From Actinophytocola gossypii (GTDB lineage Bacteria; Actinomycetota; Actinomycetes; Mycobacteriales; Pseudonocardiaceae), in NCBI RefSeq assembly GCF_025165815.1, contig NZ_JAFFZE010000014.1, positions 124,001-188,000 on the forward strand: a DNA stretch of 64,000 nt, read 5' to 3'. Shown here in pieces: positions 43,315 through 51,165 of the stretch. The position numbers and the translations under genes were made by a program. The notes under the pieces were generated by a model. That model did no database searches. It saw only the letters and a program-made list of their open reading frames with translations, and was not told the origin of the DNA. How positions within the stretch are numbered: position 1 is the stretch's first letter; every line of letters begins with the position of its first letter.

Positions 43315-44074
43315 ACAAGGACTGCTGGAGGCGCGGGACCTCGTCAAGCACTACGGTTCCGTGGAAGCGCTGCGTGGTGTCTCCTTCGAGGCACGCGCCG
43401 GCGAGGTCACCGCGTTGATCGGTGACAACGGGGCGGGCAAGTCCACCTTGGTCAAATGCCTGTCCGGTGCCGAACAGCCGGACTCCGGATCGATCCTGCT
43501 GGACGGCCGGCCGGTGACGCTCGAGTCGCCGACCGCCGCGCGCGGCCTCGGCATCGAGACCGTGTACCAGGACCTGGCGGTGGCACCCGAACTGGACCCG
43601 GCGGCGAACCTCTTCCTGGGCAGGGAGATCCACCGGAAGGGGCTGCTCGGCAAGCTCGGCATGCTCGACAAGGCGGAGATGCGCAGACGGGCCGTCGCCG
43701 AGTTCGCCCGGCTCGGCGTGACGTTGCAGAACACCGACGTCCCGATCGGCTCCCTGTCCGGTGGCCAGCGGCAGAGCGTCGCGGTGGCGCGCTCGGTGGT
43801 GTGGGCGAGCAAGGTCGTGTTCATGGACGAGCCGACCGCCGCCCTCGGTGTTGTCCAGCGGGAGCGTGTCCTGGACGTGATCCGCCGGGTCCGGGACGAG
43901 GGCATCGCCGTCGTGCTCATCAGTCACAACATGCCCGAGGTGCTGTCCGTCGCGGACCGCGTCGAGGTGCTGCGCCTCGGCGAACGGGTGGCCAGCTTCA
44001 CCACGACCGACACCACACTCGAGGACCTCGTCGGCGCGATGACGGGGGCACTGACGAAAGAGGACGCGTCGTGA
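43307..44074 (+). CDS. ABC transporter ATPase for ribose/fructose-type importer
   Basis: 255 residues, single nucleotide-binding domain of the CUT2 class (FrcA-like; RbsA proteins have two). Walker A GDNGAGKST at 39-47, Q-loop VYQD at 87-90, signature LSGGQ at 150-154, Walker B VVFMDEP. ATG 43307 overlaps the end of manA by 8 nt. It energises the following permease for uptake of the sugar captured by the lipoprotein at 45164. Confidence 0.94.
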   Translation: MSEQGLLEARDLVKHYGSVEALRGVSFEARAGEVTALIGDNGAGKSTLVKCLSGAEQPDSGSILLDGRPVTLESPTAARGLGIETVYQDLAVAPELDPAANLFLGREIHRKGLLGKLGMLDKAEMRRRAVAEFARLGVTLQNTDVPIGSLSGGQRQSVAVARSVVWASKVVFMDEPTAALGVVQRERVLDVIRRVRDEGIAVVLISHNMPEVLSVADRVEVLRLGERVASFTTTDTTLEDLVGAMTGALTKEDAS

Positions 44075-45120
44075 CCAGCACCAAGGACGCACCGTCCACA
44101 GTGGACGAGTTTCCCGGCATCGGCGCGCGCTCGCTGCGGGCCAGGACGCTGTCGAGCAACACCTTCTGGATCTTCCTGGTGCTGGTCGCACTGCTGGTGG
44201 TCTTCAGCCTGCTCCGCCCGGACGTCTTCCCGACGTTCCAGAACGCGCAACTGCTGCTGATCGAGACCTCGGTGCTGCTCGTGCTCGCGGTCGGCATGAC
44301 GTTCGTGATCACCACCGCCGGAATCGACCTCTCCGTCGGCTCGGTACTGATCTTCTCCGGCATGGTCGCGGCCAAGACCATGGAGGGCATGAGCCCCGGC
44401 GGGGACGCGTCCAGCGCCGGCTGGAACGTCATCGTCGTCGGCATGGTCATCGGAGTCGTCGCCGGAGCGGCGTGGGGACTCGTCAACGGCGTGCTGGTGG
44501 CGGTGGCCAAGATCCCGCCACTGATCGTGACGCTGGGCACCATGGGGGCGGCGCTCGGCGCGGCGAACCTGCTCAACGACGGTTCGGACATCAACACCGT
44601 GCCGATCGAGCTCAACCAGACGCTCGGCTACGGCACCTCGCTCGGCGTCGTGCCCAACATCGTGCTGGTCGCGGTGGTCATCACCGTGTTCGGCACCTGG
44701 CTGCTGCACACCACGAGATTCGGCCGCTACACCTACGCGATCGGCTCGAACCAGGAAGCGGCCCGGCGCTCCGGAATCGGCGTCACCCGACACCTGCTCA
44801 TGGTGTACCTGCTCACCGGCCTGCTCGCCGGAATAGCCGGCGTCATGTCCCTGGCCTACTACAACTCCACCACCATCGCCGCCCACACCCTAGACAACCT
44901 GGACGCCATCTCGGCCGTCGTGCTCGGCGGCACGAGCCTGTTCGGCGGCGTGGGATCCATGATCGGCACCGTCATCGGCGTCTTCATCCCGGCCGTACTG
45001 ACCAAGGGCTTCAACATCGTCGGGGTTCAGGACTTCTGGCAGCAGATCGCGCTCGGTGCCGTCCTCATCGCCGCGGTCTGGTTCGACCAACAGCGCAGGC
45101 GCGCGCGAAACAACAGGTGA
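44071..45120 (+). CDS. ABC transporter permease (RbsC/FrcC type)
   Basis: 349 residues with eight to ten hydrophobic segments. The BPD_transp_2 signature TTAGIDLSVGSVLIFSGM is at about 88-105 and LDAISAVVLGGTSLFGG in the C-terminal half. GTG 44071 overlaps the ATPase stop (GTGA). Presumably homodimeric, as in CUT2 monosaccharide importers. Confidence 0.94.
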   Translation: MTSTKDAPSTVDEFPGIGARSLRARTLSSNTFWIFLVLVALLVVFSLLRPDVFPTFQNAQLLLIETSVLLVLAVGMTFVITTAGIDLSVGSVLIFSGMVAAKTMEGMSPGGDASSAGWNVIVVGMVIGVVAGAAWGLVNGVLVAVAKIPPLIVTLGTMGAALGAANLLNDGSDINTVPIELNQTLGYGTSLGVVPNIVLVAVVITVFGTWLLHTTRFGRYTYAIGSNQEAARRSGIGVTRHLLMVYLLTGLLAGIAGVMSLAYYNSTTIAAHTLDNLDAISAVVLGGTSLFGGVGSMIGTVIGVFIPAVLTKGFNIVGVQDFWQQIALGAVLIAAVWFDQQRRRARNNR

Positions 45121-45163
45121 GAGTTCTCGGTGCCACCACCGAATCGACAAAGATGGGAAAGCA

Positions 45164-46153
45164 ATGAAGCGATCGTCACTCACCACAACCGGAGTCATGC
45201 TCGCCACAACGGCCCTACTGGCGGCCGCCTGCAGTGGCCAGGTCGGAGACGCCGGCGGTGACGACTCGGCGTCGATCGACAGCAAGAACCTCACGCTGAT
45301 CACCGGCACGCAGAACGAGCCCTTCTACATCTCCCTACGCTGCGGGGCCGAAGCCGCGGCCCAGGAGGCAGGCTACGAACTCGGCACGCAGGAGCCGGCG
45401 AAGTTCGACCCCACCCTGCAGACGGAGAAGGTCAACGCCCTCATCGGCGACCCACCGGCGGCACTCCTGATCGCCCCGACCGACGACAAGGCGATGAAGG
45501 CACCGATCCAGCAGGTGAAGAACGCCGGCAGCAAGATCATCGAGGTCGACACCGCACTAGCCGACCAGTCGGTAGCCGAGTCGTCGATCTCCTCGGACAA
45601 CACCGAAGGCGGCCGCCTGGCCGCACAAACCCTGGCCGACCTGGTCGGCGACAAGTCCGGCTCCGTCCTGGTACTGGACACCATCGCCGGCACCTCAACC
45701 ACCAACGAACGCGCCGCCGGCTTCGAAGAAGAGCTGAAGAACTACCCCAACCTCAAGTCCATCGGCATCCAGTTCACCCAGAACGAACCCGCGGAGGCGG
45801 CGTCGAAGGTCACCGCGGCCGTCGCCGCCCACCCCGACCTGGTAGGCATCTTCGCCACCAACCTCAACGCCGGCGAGGGCGCGGCGACGGGCCTGCGCAA
45901 CGTGCGCAAGATCGGCCAGGTCAACCTCGTCGGCTTCGACGCCAGCCCGTCGGAGGTGGAAGGCCTGCGCAAAGGCGAGTTCCAGGCCCTGATCGCACAG
46001 GACCCCGCCGCCATCGGCCGCCAGGGCGTCGAACAGGCGATCGCCGCGATCGAGGGAAACCCGGTGGAACGCGCCATCACCGCCGACCTACACGCCCTCA
46101 CCCAGGACAACATGGACGCCAACGAGCAGTACTTCTACAAGCAGCGCTGCTGA
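45164..46153 (+). CDS. Monosaccharide-binding lipoprotein (RbsB/FrcB type)
   Basis: 329 residues. Signal peptide with lipobox LAAAC, lipidated Cys at residue 23. Mature type I periplasmic binding fold: PFYISLRCGAEAAAQEAGYE, ALLIAPTDDKAMKAPIQQVK, SDNTEGGRLAAQTLADLVG and VGFDASPSEVEGLRKG. It lies 43 nt after the permease and completes the CUT2 importer. With manA in the operon, the ligand is plausibly mannose or a mannose-derived monosaccharide released by the GH92 enzyme. Confidence 0.93.
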   Translation: MKRSSLTTTGVMLATTALLAAACSGQVGDAGGDDSASIDSKNLTLITGTQNEPFYISLRCGAEAAAQEAGYELGTQEPAKFDPTLQTEKVNALIGDPPAALLIAPTDDKAMKAPIQQVKNAGSKIIEVDTALADQSVAESSISSDNTEGGRLAAQTLADLVGDKSGSVLVLDTIAGTSTTNERAAGFEEELKNYPNLKSIGIQFTQNEPAEAASKVTAAVAAHPDLVGIFATNLNAGEGAATGLRNVRKIGQVNLVGFDASPSEVEGLRKGEFQALIAQDPAAIGRQGVEQAIAAIEGNPVERAITADLHALTQDNMDANEQYFYKQRC

Positions 46154-46925
46154 GCAGCACCATCCGGGACCGAGCGCGGTTCGCCGAACGGCGCGCCGCG
46201 CTCGACCCCTAACCACGCCGCTACTTCGTCGCCTCGCCAGGACGCCCGAATCGCCCCAGCGGCATCGCACTCACCTACGTCCACAGGAGCTGGACCCCGC
46301 ACAGTCCTCCACCCCGGGCCCTCCCCCACCTCAGCATCCGCGCCTTGTTCGCTTCCGAAGACTGGGCTCCTCGATCGTCGTCAGTTCGATCACCTGTTTC
46401 AGCTCGGTCCGAGCGAGTCTCCCCCGATAACCAAGACGGACACACCCAGTCAAGCCAGGCCGGAGAATGCGGTAGCGGCGTGCAGGAAACAGAGGGGTCA
46501 CTTGCCACACAGCGGCGCGTTCGGACGCGTCCGGTCTACCGAAAAGGGCGAAACCGCAGCTGCGGTGAGCGACATCCGCTGCCTCGCGGCCATGTACCGG
46601 TCGCGCAAGTCGTCCTCGACGAGCCCTCATCTACGGCGTCCGGCTACACCTCCAAGACCTCTCCGGCCCGGCCCGTCCTGCCCGCGACCGTCGACGGCTG
46701 GCTCATGGTCGAGGTCGACCGCCCCGACGTCACCGACCCGTTCGACAGCGCGGTCACGTCGGCGTCCTGGATGCGGCCGCGTTCGGGTAGGATCATGGCC
46801 GGTGGTTCCCGGCCGCCTCTGGGTCCGCGGGCAGAGCTGCAAGCTCACCGGTTTCGTCAAGCCAATCGTCGGCATGTCTTTCCTGCCCGATGTCGCGGAC
46901 CCGCGGGTGACGAGGAAGGACTGCC
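46154..46925. other. 772-nt region without a convincing intact gene
   Basis: The first 55 nt read on the plus strand as STIRDRARFAERRAALDP and a stop, which looks like the tail of a lost gene. A GTTCG-C-CGAAC hairpin near 46178-46188 may be a weak terminator for the sugar-transport operon. A 99-codon minus-strand frame (46331-46630) and plus-strand frames around 46640-46900 have irregular composition and no motif I recognise. The region looks like accumulated gene debris. Confidence 0.5.
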
Positions 46926-47414
46926 TTGTCCGATCAGTCACGTGCGCTCCCCGACCAGCCCAGTCTTCGGTATCTGAAGCTCGAGGCGAAACGCCGCCTC
47001 TCCACCGGGGAGTTCGCAACGCTGGACCAAGCCCAGCTGGCCATCGCCCGTGAGCACGGGATGCCGAGCTGGACCACGCTCAAGCAACACATCGAGAGCC
47101 ACGCCCTCACGCAGATGCGGTGGGTCGTCTCCCGCTTCGCCACGGCCGACGCCCCGGAATGGGCGCCGCCCAGCAACGAGGAACTGCGCCGGCATTTCGA
47201 TGACCGCTACCTGAGCCTCGTGCCGCAGGACTGGCTGATCCGCCTGTTACGCACGGTGGCCAAGCAACTGCGCGAGGACCTCGCCGACGTACGGGCCGAG
47301 CCGCTGCTCCTGCACGCGCGGGTCGGCGACCTGCGGGTCGAGGCGGCTACCGAGGCCGACCCGCCGTACCGGTTGCGCCAACTGGAGTTCCATCCACTGG
47401 AGAGGAAGGCCTAG
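46926..47414 (+). pseudogene. Truncated N-terminal part of an actinobacterial serine-hydrolase-type protein
   Basis: 162 residues. PSLRYLKLEAKRRLSTGEFA and LDQAQLAIAREHGMPSWTTL form the helical leader found at the front of larger actinobacterial proteins. The following segment (QMRWVVSRFATADAPEWAPP, then FDDRYLSLVPQDWLIRLLRT) matches the region that normally leads into a beta-lactamase/serine-hydrolase domain of about 300 residues. Here the reading frame stops after HPLERKA and no catalytic domain follows. TTG 46926 has GAAGGA 5 nt upstream. Whether the stump is expressed is unknown. Confidence 0.6.
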
Positions 47415-47607
47415 GACCCCCGCGCGTCGCTCAGCCGGTAGCTGATCGAGCCGCACCGCAACGATCAGCGGGAGCAGTCCCGGCCCCCGGCCACTCAGCG
47501 TCGTCTCCGCTGTACGTCGCATCGTCGACCGGACGACGCCCGTTGAGTCCACGAGGCATTCCAGACGGCCCCTCTCGGGTTACCGCTGATTGTTCCGCTC
47601 AGACGAC

Positions 47608-47641
47608 CGCAGCGGCGCTGACCTGCGTCAGCGCCGCTGCG
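47608..47641 (-). terminator. Terminator hairpin after the tRNA-Glu gene
   Basis: CGCAGCGGCGCTGAC (47608-47622) and GTCAGCGCCGCTGCG (47627-47641) form a perfect 15-bp stem with loop CTGC, 8 nt beyond the 3' end of tRNA-Glu on the minus strand. No U-tract; symmetric, so it could also stop plus-strand transcription. Confidence 0.85.
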
Positions 47642-47649
47642 AAGTGTTG

Positions 47650-47722
47650 TAGCCCCGACGGGATTTGAACCCGCGCTACCGCCTTGAGAGGGCGGCGTCC
47701 TAGGCCGCTAGACGACGGGGCC
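47650..47722 (-). tRNA. tRNA-Glu (anticodon CTC)
   Basis: 73 nt; CCA is not encoded. The acceptor stem pairs GGCCCCG with CGGGGCT (one G-T). D-loop region TCTAGCGGCCTAGGAC, anticodon loop CTCTCAA and T-arm GGGTTCGAATCCC are all canonical. It lies 44 nt downstream of tRNA-Gln on the same strand, so the pair may be one transcript. gltX lies about 1.9 kb away. Confidence 0.96.
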
Positions 47723-47766
47723 AGGAACAGAGTGAACGCTATCAGAAGCCGATCTCGTTCTCTCCG

Positions 47767-47838
47767 CTGGGGTACCAGGACTCGAACCTAGACTAACTGA
47801 ACCAGAATCAGTCGTGCTGCCGATTACACCATACCCCA
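47767..47838 (-). tRNA. tRNA-Gln (anticodon CTG)
   Basis: 72 nt; CCA is not encoded. The acceptor stem pairs TGGGGTA with TACCCCA, with discriminator G. Anticodon loop TTCTGGT and T-arm region AGGTTCGAGTCCT are canonical. In actinobacteria this tRNA is charged with Glu by GltX and then amidated by GatCAB. Confidence 0.95.
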
Positions 47839-47886
47839 CCGACACTCCAGCTCAGCGCGCCGTTGTCGTCACCGGCTCGCTGTTCC

Positions 47887-48726
47887 TCAGTGCCGAGAAG
47901 AGATGTTAGACCACAGCTCCGGTGGCCGCGAAAGGGGCTCCCCGTGCACGGGTACCGCGGCCGCCAGCGCGGGCGTCCGGTACTCGGTGACCAGCAGTTC
48001 CGGCAGGTCGGCAAGGCTTTCGATCATGTCGATGCCGGTCGCCGGGCGCGCGTCGTCCACGGAGCGGTTCAGCCACACCCCGTGCAGGCCGGCGTCGCGG
48101 GCGCCGACCGCGTCGGCCTCCAGGAGGTCGCCGACGTGGAGGGTCTCCTCCGGGGGGACGCCCATCAGCGCGCAGGCGGTGTGGAAGATCACCGGGTCGG
48201 GTTTGGCCGCGCCCAGCTCGCCGGCGATGAGCACGGTGTCGAAGAAGCGGCTGATGCCGAGGCGTTCGAGCTTGGTCCGCTGGTGGGCACCGGAGGCGTT
48301 GGTCACGGCGGCCAGCTTGAGCCCGGCCGCGCGCAACCAGTCCAGGCACGGCACGGCGTCCTCGAACAGGCGCCAGGACGTCCGCAGCCGCGTGCTGCGG
48401 CGCCGCTCGAGCAACGCCACCAGCTCGTCGTCCAGCAGGGCCCCCAGATCGGCCATGAACGCCTTCGTGCGGGCCCGGTGCATGTCCTCGTAGGCGAGGT
48501 CACCCGCGACCACCTTGGCCACGTGCTCGTCGGTCGTGCGCTGCCACTTCAGCCACATGTCGTCGCGGCCGATCATGTGCGACAGCGCCTGGCGCGCGGT
48601 CGCGGTGAAGTCGACGAGGGTGTCGTCGATGTCCAGACAGATCGCGTTGATCGTTGCGGGCCGGTGCCCGGGGACGCCTCCGCGAGGCCTGCGTGCGGCC
48701 GAGGATGCGCCGGTCGGAAATGGCAC
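47887..48726 (-). CDS. HAD-superfamily hydrolase
   Basis: 279 residues. Motif I ICLDIDDTLVDF holds the nucleophile and acid Asp pair, motif II is AAVTNASGAHQRTKL, motif III AAKPDP, and motif IV HVGDLLEADAVGARDAG. The helical cap between I and II indicates a class I phosphatase, similar to haloacid dehalogenase/phosphoglycolate phosphatase. The first usable start is GTG 48726, about 10 nt from the right end of the TnpB-type element and without a ribosome site. The native 5' end and promoter may therefore have been replaced by the insertion. Confidence 0.85.
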   Translation of the reverse strand: MPFPTGASSAARRPRGGVPGHRPATINAICLDIDDTLVDFTATARQALSHMIGRDDMWLKWQRTTDEHVAKVVAGDLAYEDMHRARTKAFMADLGALLDDELVALLERRRSTRLRTSWRLFEDAVPCLDWLRAAGLKLAAVTNASGAHQRTKLERLGISRFFDTVLIAGELGAAKPDPVIFHTACALMGVPPEETLHVGDLLEADAVGARDAGLHGVWLNRSVDDARPATGIDMIESLADLPELLVTEYRTPALAAAVPVHGEPLSRPPELWSNISSRH

Positions 48727-48736
48727 GAGCCCAAAG

Positions 48737-49219
48737 TTGACGTGCTCCCCGTCGTGAACGGCGGGGATTCCCTCGCGGTCATTCCGCGGGGGTGGTAGTT
48801 CCTCGCGGTTTCCCTCTGCTTCCTGCTTCTTCACCCAACGCCCCCTCGGAAGGGGGACTCACACGGGCTCCACAGGCGTTTATTCTCTCCGCACGCCCTG
48901 CGGCGAGGATGTTGATCGCGGCGTTGAAGTCGCGGTCGTGGACAGCGCCGCACCCGCAGGTCCACTTGCGTATCCGCAGCGGCATCGAGTCGGCCACCAG
49001 ACCGCATTCGGAGCAGGTTTTGGATGACGGGAACCACCGATCGACTTTCACCACGGTGCGGCCGTAGTGCTCGGCTTTCTCTTCCAGAATGGACACGAAC
49101 CGACCCCACCCCGCGTCGTTGAACACGACCCGGACACAACCGAATGTGCGCGCCAACACCGCCCGTTGTGGTCCGGTGGGCTCGATGCGATAGCGGTAGC
49201 GGACGAGCACGTCGATCAC
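48737..49219 (-). mobile_element. Remnant IS605/IS1341-type element with internally deleted tnpB
   Basis: The minus-strand right end shows the usual IS605 hairpin CCCCGCCGTTCACGACGGGG (48746-48765) followed by GAGCACGTCAAC, ending near 48737. The element contains only a shortened tnpB; no tnpA (Y1 transposase) is recognisable in the next 370 nt. The left end cannot be fixed, so the upper coordinate is the tnpB start. Confidence 0.65.
48779..49219 (-). pseudogene. tnpB: Internally deleted TnpB (RNA-guided nuclease family)
   Basis: 146 residues instead of about 380-400. Residues 1-36 are a normal TnpB N-terminus (RYRIEPTGPQRAVLARTFGC). Residue 37 on is the C-terminal third: KVDRWFPSSKTCSECG with zinc ligands Cys69 and Cys72, then CGC with Cys88 and Cys90, and HDRDFNAAINIL with RuvC-III Asp97. 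RuvC-I and RuvC-II acids and the REC/WED core are deleted without loss of frame. It cannot be a nuclease; a guide-RNA or DNA-end binding role is conceivable but unproven. Confidence 0.82.
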
Positions 49220-49591
49220 CGTATCTCGCCACAGCAGCCGCAGGACACGTTCCCGCGGTGAGCACCTGTGGTAGCCGTCCTACCTCTACCTCGCCACCTC
49301 CTGCGGTGACGCGTCCCTGGCGACCACCATGCAGGACATCAGGGACCAGCAACTCCCGACGTGACAGCTCACTACCCGAACCGGACATGATCGGATCGGC
49401 CATCCCCGCCCCACGGACCGGGGACAGCACCGATTTGGTCCAAGTCATCAGGAGAGGCTAGGCGTTGATCGCCCCTCACCGATTCGGCTAAGGAGGTGAT
49501 AGTGGCTCTACTGACACGATTAAGTGAGCGTGCCTCCACCGGAACCCGATTAAGCTGTATCGGTTGTTGTCAACGGCGCGTTACAGACCTG
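49220..49591. other. 372-nt gap between tnpB remnant and gltX
   Basis: No conserved gene is seen. Minus-strand frames upstream of tnpB do not show the Y1 transposase signature. On the plus strand an extended Shine-Dalgarno match AAGGAGGTGAT (49490-49500) is followed 5 nt after GGAGG by GTG 49502 and a Cys-rich start; the frame then runs antisense to gltX. Confidence 0.5.
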
Positions 49592-51076
49592 TCAGCTTCG
49601 TGCCGAACGCAGCCGTCCGAGGGACCGCTCCCGGCCGAGCAGCTCCAGCGACTCGTACAGCGGCGGCGACACCGTGCGCCCGGTCGCGGCCACCCGCACC
49701 GGTCCGAACGCCTTGCGGGGCTTGAGGCCCAGACCGTCGACCAGCGCGCCGCGCAGTGCCTCCTCGATCGCGGGCGTGGCCCACTCCGGCAGCGCCTCGA
49801 GCGCGGCGATGCTCGCGTCGAGCACCGGGCCGGCGTCCTCGCCGAGCGACTTCGCGGCGGCCGCGGGCTCCGGGGTGAACTCCTCCTCCGGCACGAACAG
49901 GAAACGCACCATCTCGACCGCGTCGGACAGCACGGTGACGCGTTCGCGCACCAGCGGGCCGATCGCGGTGAGGGTCGCCAGCTGCTCGCTCGACGGATTC
50001 TCCGGCAGGAGTTTCGCGGTCACCAGATAGGGCACCACGCGGGCGACGAAATCCTCCTCGGAAAGCCGCCGAATGTGCTCGGCGTTGATGGCCTCGGCCT
50101 TTTTCAGGTCGAACCGGGCGGGATTCGAGCTGACCCGGGACACGTCGAACGCCTCGACCATCTCGGCCATCGTGAAGACGTCCCGGTCCTCGGCGATCGC
50201 CCAGCCGAGCAGCGCGAGGTAGTTCAGCATCCCCTCGGGCAGGAAGCCGCGGTCGCGGTAGTGGAACAGGTTGGACTCGGGGTCGCGCTTGGACAGCTTC
50301 TTGTTGCCCTCGCCGCGCACCAGCGGCAGGTGCCCGAACTCGGGGGTGAACGTGGTGACCCCGATCCGCCGCAGCGCGCCGTAGAGCGCGATCTGGCGCG
50401 GGGTCGACGGCAGCAGGTCCTCGCCGCGGAGCACGTGCGTGATGCCCATCAGCGCGTCGTCGACCGGGTTGGTGAGGGTGTAGAGCGGGGCACCGTTCGC
50501 GCGCACCAGCACCGGGTCGGGCACGCTGCCGGCCTTGAAGACGATGTCGCCGCGGACCAGGTCGGTGAACGCGATGTCCTCGTCCGGCATCCGCAGCCGC
50601 AGCACCGGCTCGCGGCCGTCGGCCCGCAGCTCGGCCTTCCGCTCGTCGGTCAGCTCCCGGTCGGCGTTGTCGTAGCCGAGCTTGGGGTCCTGGCCGGCGG
50701 CACGCCTGCGCTGCTCGACCTCCTCGTTCGTGGAGAACGACTCGTACAGCTCGCCGGCCTCGAGCAGCCGGCGGGCGACGTCGGCGTAGAGGTCCGAGCG
50801 GCCGCTCTGCCGGTAGGGCTCGTGCGGGCCGCCGACCTCGGGGCCCTCGTCCCAGTCGAGGTTCAGCCAGCGCAGCGCGTCGAGCAGCGCCTGGTAGCTG
50901 TCCTCCGAGTCGCGGGAGGCGTCGGTGTCCTCGATCCGGAAGACGAGCCTGCCCCCGTGGTGTCGGGCGAAGGCCCAGTTGAACAGCATCGTCCGGATGA
51001 GGCCGACGTGCGGCGTTCCGGTCGGCGACGGCGAGAAGCGGGCCCGGACGGCGGCGGGCTGTGATGCGGTGCTCAT
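49592..51076 (-). CDS. gltX: Glutamyl-tRNA synthetase
   Basis: 494 residues. Class I synthetase charging tRNA-Glu and, non-discriminatingly in actinobacteria, tRNA-Gln. The HIGH-type motif reads [10 protein letters not shown] near residue 19, and [10 protein letters not shown] is the KMSKS equivalent near residue 265. The C-terminal helical domain is complete to [23 protein letters not shown] 51076 lies 89 nt from the divergent monooxygenase. Confidence 0.98.
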   Translation of the reverse strand: MSTASQPAAVRARFSPSPTGTPHVGLIRTMLFNWAFARHHGGRLVFRIEDTDASRDSEDSYQALLDALRWLNLDWDEGPEVGGPHEPYRQSGRSDLYADVARRLLEAGELYESFSTNEEVEQRRRAAGQDPKLGYDNADRELTDERKAELRADGREPVLRLRMPDEDIAFTDLVRGDIVFKAGSVPDPVLVRANGAPLYTLTNPVDDALMGITHVLRGEDLLPSTPRQIALYGALRRIGVTTFTPEFGHLPLVRGEGNKKLSKRDPESNLFHYRDRGFLPEGMLNYLALLGWAIAEDRDVFTMAEMVEAFDVSRVSSNPARFDLKKAEAINAEHIRRLSEEDFVARVVPYLVTAKLLPENPSSEQLATLTAIGPLVRERVTVLSDAVEMVRFLFVPEEEFTPEPAAAAKSLGEDAGPVLDASIAALEALPEWATPAIEEALRGALVDGLGLKPRKAFGPVRVAATGRTVSPPLYESLELLGRERSLGRLRSARS

Positions 51077-51165
51077 GGTCCGATCAGGGTATTCGGCTTG
51101 ACGGTGGGCGCGAGCGGGGGCATGGTGAAGTTATTCAACACGCGATGAAAACAACTGGAGGGGCC

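Noticed and set aside
46331-46630. 99-codon minus-strand gene
   Set aside because: Poor GC3 profile, no ribosome site and no recognisable motif; treated as debris.
49220-49448. tnpA (Y1 transposase) upstream of the tnpB remnant
   Set aside because: None of the three minus-strand frames shows the HUH or catalytic Tyr motifs; composition looks non-coding.
49496-51064. 522-codon plus-strand open frame beginning after a strong ribosome site
   Set aside because: From about 49600 on it is the exact antisense of gltX and its composition (His/Val/Arg-rich) is that of a high-GC mirror frame; only the first 30 codons could be independent.
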